From: Betaproteobacteria bacterium
GTDB taxonomy: Bacteria > Pseudomonadota > Gammaproteobacteria > Burkholderiales > SG8-39
Direction of reading: 5' to 3'
DNA length: 7,998 nucleotides
Assembly: GCA_004298295.1 (NCBI GenBank)
Contig: SCUH01000307.1
Span: forward strand, 1 to 7,998
This document shows positions 5,325 through 7,998 of this stretch, in pieces (the stretch's first letter is position 1; each line of letters opens with the position of its first letter). Position numbers and translations under genes: made by a program. Under the pieces are notes generated by a model. The model made no database searches. It was not told the DNA's origin and saw only the letters and a list, made by a program, of their open reading frames with translations.

Positions 5325-6557
5325 ATGAGAACACTGCTAGAGGCCTCCTTCCGCGCTGCGGTGGCCGCGGCGGATCCGCTCAAGGTTCTGCCGCTGCAGC
5401 TTCCTGCGCCCCCGCGCGGTAACACCTTCGTGGCCGCCGCAGGCAAGGCCGCGGCCTCGATGGCGCTCGCCGTGGAGCGCCATTGGCCGGCCTCCGCCCC
5501 GCTTGAAGGGATTGCCGTGACGCGCTACGGTCATTCGCTGCCGACCAAGCGCATTCGGGTCGTCGAGGCCAGCCATCCGGTGCCGGATGAAGCGGGCGAA
5601 AACGCGGCGCGGGAAATTCTCGCGGGCACGCGCGCGCTCGGGCCCGACGATCTGCTACTGGCCCTGATTTCGGGCGGCGGCTCGGCGCTGTTGTCGCTGC
5701 CAGCCGAAGGCGTCTCGATGGCCGCCCTGAAGGCGATGACCAGGGAACTCCTGCGCTGCGGCGCCTCGATCCAGGAGATCAACACGGTGCGCAAGCACCT
5801 GTCGGCAATCCAGGGCGGCCGGCTCGCCGCCGCGTGCCGCGCGCCGGTGCTGGCGCTGGCGATCTCGGACGTCACCGGGGACAACCCGACGCACATCGCC
5901 TCAGGCCCCTGCGCGCCCGATCCGACGACCTGCGCCGACGCAGCCGCGGTCCTGCAGCGATACGGCATCGAGCCGCCGGGCGATTTCTCCGAGACCCCCA
6001 AGCCCGGCGACCCCGGGTTTGCCAGGGTGGAAAACCGCGTCATCGCTACCGCGCACCGCTCGCTGGAAGCCGCAGCAGAGGTGTTTCGCGCCCAGGGCGT
6101 GACGCCCGTGATCCTCGGCGACTCGATCGCGGGTGAGGCTTGCGAAGTGGCGAAAGTCATGGCCGCGCTGGTGCGCGAGATCCGCCTGCACGGCTCGCCG
6201 TGGACGCCACCGGTGGCGCTCATCTCTGGCGGCGAGTGCACCGTAACCCTGCGCGCGAGCGGCGGGCGCGGCGGGCGCTGCAGCGAGTTCCTGCTGGCAC
6301 TTGCAGTCGCCCTGGAAGGCATGGACGACGTCTGGGCGATCGCCGCGGATACCGACGGCATCGACGGTTCCGAAGACAATGCCGGCGCGCTGCTGCGGCC
6401 GGACACCCTCGCCCGAGGGCACGCGCGCGCACTCGACGCGAAGACGCATCTCGCGGCCAACGACAGCTATGGATTTTTCGCGGCGCTCGGCGACCTCGTG
6501 GTCACCGGCCCTACGCGCACCAACGTGAACGATTTCCGGGCGATCCTGGTGCGCTAG
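5325..6557 (+). CDS. gckA: Glycerate 2-kinase, MOFRL family
   Basis: This is a 410-aa enzyme, the normal length for type II glycerate kinases, which phosphorylate D-glycerate to 2-phosphoglycerate with ATP. It links glyoxylate, tartronate, hydroxypyruvate or serine breakdown to lower glycolysis in the cytoplasm. Conserved blocks are all present: VAAAGKAAASM (36-46, Lys41), the ISGGGSALL glycine loop (115-123), VRKHLSAIQGGRLA (155-168), SDVTGDNP with IASGP (181-195), SGGECTVT (301-308), GGRGGRCSEF (313-322), and the C-terminal MOFRL part with DTDGIDG (342-348) and TGPTRTNVND (394-403). Homologues are often mislabelled hydroxypyruvate reductase (TtuD). The ATG at 5325 matches the family's N-terminus; an in-frame GTG at 5283 would add 14 unrelated residues. 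No tartronate semialdehyde reductase, glyoxylate carboligase or isomerase gene is adjacent, so its pathway cannot be read from context. It converges on rplQ. Confidence 0.92.
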   Translation: MRTLLEASFRAAVAAADPLKVLPLQLPAPPRGNTFVAAAGKAAASMALAVERHWPASAPLEGIAVTRYGHSLPTKRIRVVEASHPVPDEAGENAAREILAGTRALGPDDLLLALISGGGSALLSLPAEGVSMAALKAMTRELLRCGASIQEINTVRKHLSAIQGGRLAAACRAPVLALAISDVTGDNPTHIASGPCAPDPTTCADAAAVLQRYGIEPPGDFSETPKPGDPGFARVENRVIATAHRSLEAAAEVFRAQGVTPVILGDSIAGEACEVAKVMAALVREIRLHGSPWTPPVALISGGECTVTLRASGGRGGRCSEFLLALAVALEGMDDVWAIAADTDGIDGSEDNAGALLRPDTLARGHARALDAKTHLAANDSYGFFAALGDLVVTGPTRTNVNDFRAILVR

Positions 6558-6565
6558 GCACCAGG
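6545..6565. terminator. Shared hairpin terminator between glycerate kinase and rplQ
   Basis: CCTGGTGC (6545-6552) and GCACCAGG (6558-6565) form a perfect 8-bp stem with the 5-base loop GCTAG, which contains the kinase stop codon. It lies 10 bases after the rplQ stop on the opposite strand. There are only 18 bases between the two stop codons, so this is the only room for termination in both directions. There is no T tract on either side, so it may work with Rho or mainly protect 3' ends. Confidence 0.5.
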
Positions 6566-6575
6566 CGTCGCAGAT

Positions 6576-6980
6576 TCAGGCCGCTTTCTTCGCTTCGGTC
6601 TTCTTCTCGGCCACGGCCGGTTCCGGCCGCTCCACCAGCGTCACCAGCGCAAGCGGCGCATTGTCGCCTTTGCGGAAACCCTTCTTCAGGATGCGCAGGT
6701 AGCCGCCATTGCGCTTGGCGAAGCGCGGGCCGATGTCGTCGAAGAGCTTGCCCACCGTTTCACGGTCACGCAGGCGGTTGAACGCCAGGCGGCGGTTCGC
6801 CAGCGAGGGGGTCTTGCCGATGGTGATCATGGGCTCGACGACGCGGCGCAACTCCTTCGCCTTCGGCAGCGTGGTCGTGATCTCCTCGTGCCGCAGCAGC
6901 GACACCGCCATGTTGCGGAACATCGCCAGGCGGTGGCTGGTGGTACGGTTGAGCTTGCGCAGGCCGTGGCCGTGACGCAT
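6576..6980 (-). CDS. rplQ: 50S ribosomal protein L17
   Basis: This is a large-subunit ribosomal protein that binds 23S rRNA near the polypeptide exit tunnel. The 134-aa product has the expected length and features: the N-terminus MRHGHGLRKLNRTTSHR, the signature region ITTTLPKAKELR (34-45), then KRNGGYLRILKKGFRKGD (89-106). A short Lys/Glu/Ala-rich tail (about 118-134) follows and varies between species. It follows rpoA by 12 bases in the usual order at the end of the alpha operon. A strong ribosome binding site overlaps the rpoA stop. It is the last gene of that operon here. Confidence 0.98.
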   Translation of the reverse strand: MRHGHGLRKLNRTTSHRLAMFRNMAVSLLRHEEITTTLPKAKELRRVVEPMITIGKTPSLANRRLAFNRLRDRETVGKLFDDIGPRFAKRNGGYLRILKKGFRKGDNAPLALVTLVERPEPAVAEKKTEAKKAA

Positions 6981-6987
6981 GGTGTAT

Positions 6988-6994
6988 CTCCCTC
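6988..6994 (-). promoter_or_regulatory. rplQ ribosome binding site overlapping the rpoA stop codon
   Basis: On the minus strand the junction reads TGAGGGAG, then seven bases, then ATG. The GAGGGAG element shares its first bases with the rpoA TGA stop, so ribosomes finishing rpoA are placed directly at the rplQ start, favouring coupled synthesis. Confidence 0.75.
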
Positions 6995-7976
6995 AGGTGC
7001 GATGGTGCTCGAGCCCGGCCGGCGGCCAGTTCTCGAGCTTCATGCCGAGCGTCAGCCCGCGCGAGGCCAGCACTTCCTTGATCTCGTTGAGCGACTTGCG
7101 ACCGAGGTTGGGCGTCTTGAGAAGTTCCGTCTCGGTGCGCTGGATCAGGTCGCCGATATAATAGATGTTTTCGGCCTTGAGGCAGTTCGCCGAGCGCACC
7201 GTCAGCTCGAGGTCATCCACCGGCCGCAGCAGGATCGGATCCGGAGCGATGGTCTTTTTCTCTTCGGTCGGTAGCGACGTGCCCTCGAGCTGCGCGAACA
7301 CCGACAGCTGCTCGACCAGGATGCGGGCGGCGTAGCGCACCGCCTCTTCCGGCTCGATCACGCCGTTGGTCTCGATGTCGAGGGTCAGCTTGTCAAGGTC
7401 GGTGCGTTGCTCGACGCGCGCCGCGTCCACCGTGTACGAGACGCGGCGCACCGGGCTGTAGGACGCGTCGAGGATGATGCGCCCGATGCTCTTGGTCTCT
7501 TCCGGCAGGTAACGCATGTTGCCCGGAACGTAGCCGCGCCCGGATTCGACCTTGATCTGCATCTCGAGCTTGCCGCCCGCGGCAATGTGCGCGATGACGT
7601 GCTCCGGATTGACCACCTCGACGTCGTGAGACGCTTCGATGTCGGCCGCGGTCACCGGTCCCTCGCCCTTCTTCTTCAGCGTGACGATGGCGTCCTGGCG
7701 GTTATGCAGGCGGAACACCACGCCCTTGAGGTTGAGCAGCAGATCGACCACGTCTTCGCGCACGCCGTCGAGGGTCGAGTACTCGTGCACCACCCCGGCA
7801 ATCTGCACTTCGGTCGGGGCATAGCCGGGCATCGAGGACAGCAGCACCCGCCGCAGCGCGTTGCCGAGCGTATGGCCGTAGCCGCGCTCGAACGGTTCCA
7901 TCGTGACTTTGGCGTGCAGCGGCGACAGGTTCTGGACGTCGACGATGCGCGGTTTGAGAAATCCGGTCAGTGCCAT
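6993..7976 (-). CDS. rpoA: DNA-directed RNA polymerase alpha subunit
   Basis: The alpha subunit dimerises to nucleate RNA polymerase assembly and contacts promoter UP elements and activators. The 327-aa product is full length (329 in Escherichia coli). The N-terminal assembly domain covers about residues 1-232, with EPFERGYGHTLGNALRRVLL (27-46) as the classical dimerisation and beta-contact segment. A short linker follows (about 233-247). The C-terminal domain starts near residue 248 with RPVDDLELTVRSANCL (251-266). Arg261 and Asn264 correspond to the DNA-contacting Arg265 and Asn268 of E. coli, and NLGRKSLNEIK (290-300) forms the second DNA-contact helix turn. It heads the visible part of the alpha operon, with rplQ next; upstream ribosomal genes lie outside the window. 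The ATG at 7976 is conserved; only a weak GGGA lies upstream. No operon promoter is visible in the 22 bases remaining. Confidence 0.98.
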   Translation of the reverse strand: MALTGFLKPRIVDVQNLSPLHAKVTMEPFERGYGHTLGNALRRVLLSSMPGYAPTEVQIAGVVHEYSTLDGVREDVVDLLLNLKGVVFRLHNRQDAIVTLKKKGEGPVTAADIEASHDVEVVNPEHVIAHIAAGGKLEMQIKVESGRGYVPGNMRYLPEETKSIGRIILDASYSPVRRVSYTVDAARVEQRTDLDKLTLDIETNGVIEPEEAVRYAARILVEQLSVFAQLEGTSLPTEEKKTIAPDPILLRPVDDLELTVRSANCLKAENIYYIGDLIQRTETELLKTPNLGRKSLNEIKEVLASRGLTLGMKLENWPPAGLEHHRT

Positions 7977-7998
7977 ATGTGCGTCATCCCGTTACTTC

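Noticed and set aside
5531..6460. A 309-codon open frame on the minus strand within the glycerate kinase
   Set aside because: It is Ser/Ala/Arg-rich with no recognisable domain, and the plus strand encodes every conserved MOFRL block.
7977..7998. Possible end of rpsD (Lys codon and TAA at 7992-7997 on the minus strand)
   Set aside because: rpsD commonly precedes rpoA and an AAG-TAA is present 15 bases upstream, but two codons cannot identify a gene.

Overview
The window is a GC-rich stretch with strong G/C preference at third codon positions. It comes from a proteobacterial chromosome, most likely a betaproteobacterium. That call rests on the RpoA and L17 sequences, the rpoA-rplQ order, and the fused-type indolepyruvate oxidoreductase beta subunit. 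Coding density is high, every gene that starts in the window is intact, and I see no insertion sequence, integrase, CRISPR array, tRNA or rRNA.

Left part (1-4186, plus strand): the window opens in the last 57 codons of an indolepyruvate:ferredoxin oxidoreductase alpha subunit (iorA), which carries a four-cysteine iron-sulfur motif. It overlaps by 4 bases with iorB, a long (485 aa) beta subunit with a C-terminal extension. A plausible sigma-70 promoter sits across the iorB stop codon. It precedes a tightly overlapping three-gene unit: a two-cupin gentisate 1,2-dioxygenase, an alpha/beta hydrolase with the HGGYW and GHSAGG motifs of esterase-type kynurenine formamidases, and a transglutaminase-like protein that starts at TTG. 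The unit looks like accessory aromatic catabolism, but the later gentisate-pathway enzymes (maleylpyruvate isomerase, fumarylpyruvate hydrolase) are not visible here.

Middle (4220-6557): a membrane-anchored diguanylate cyclase (minus strand) converges on the catabolic unit. It is divergent from a MOFRL-family glycerate 2-kinase (plus strand); 226 bases of regulatory DNA separate the two.

Right part (6576-7976, minus strand): the end of the alpha ribosomal-protein operon, rpoA then rplQ, transcribed leftward. It converges on the kinase with only 18 bases between stop codons. A perfect 8-bp hairpin containing the kinase stop codon in its loop probably serves as a shared terminator.

I do not see a clearly new system. 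The points most worth a second look are the pairing of a formamidase-like esterase and an atypical transglutaminase with gentisate dioxygenase, the beta-subunit extension of iorB, and a terminator/antiterminator-like set of repeats at the end of the hydrolase gene.
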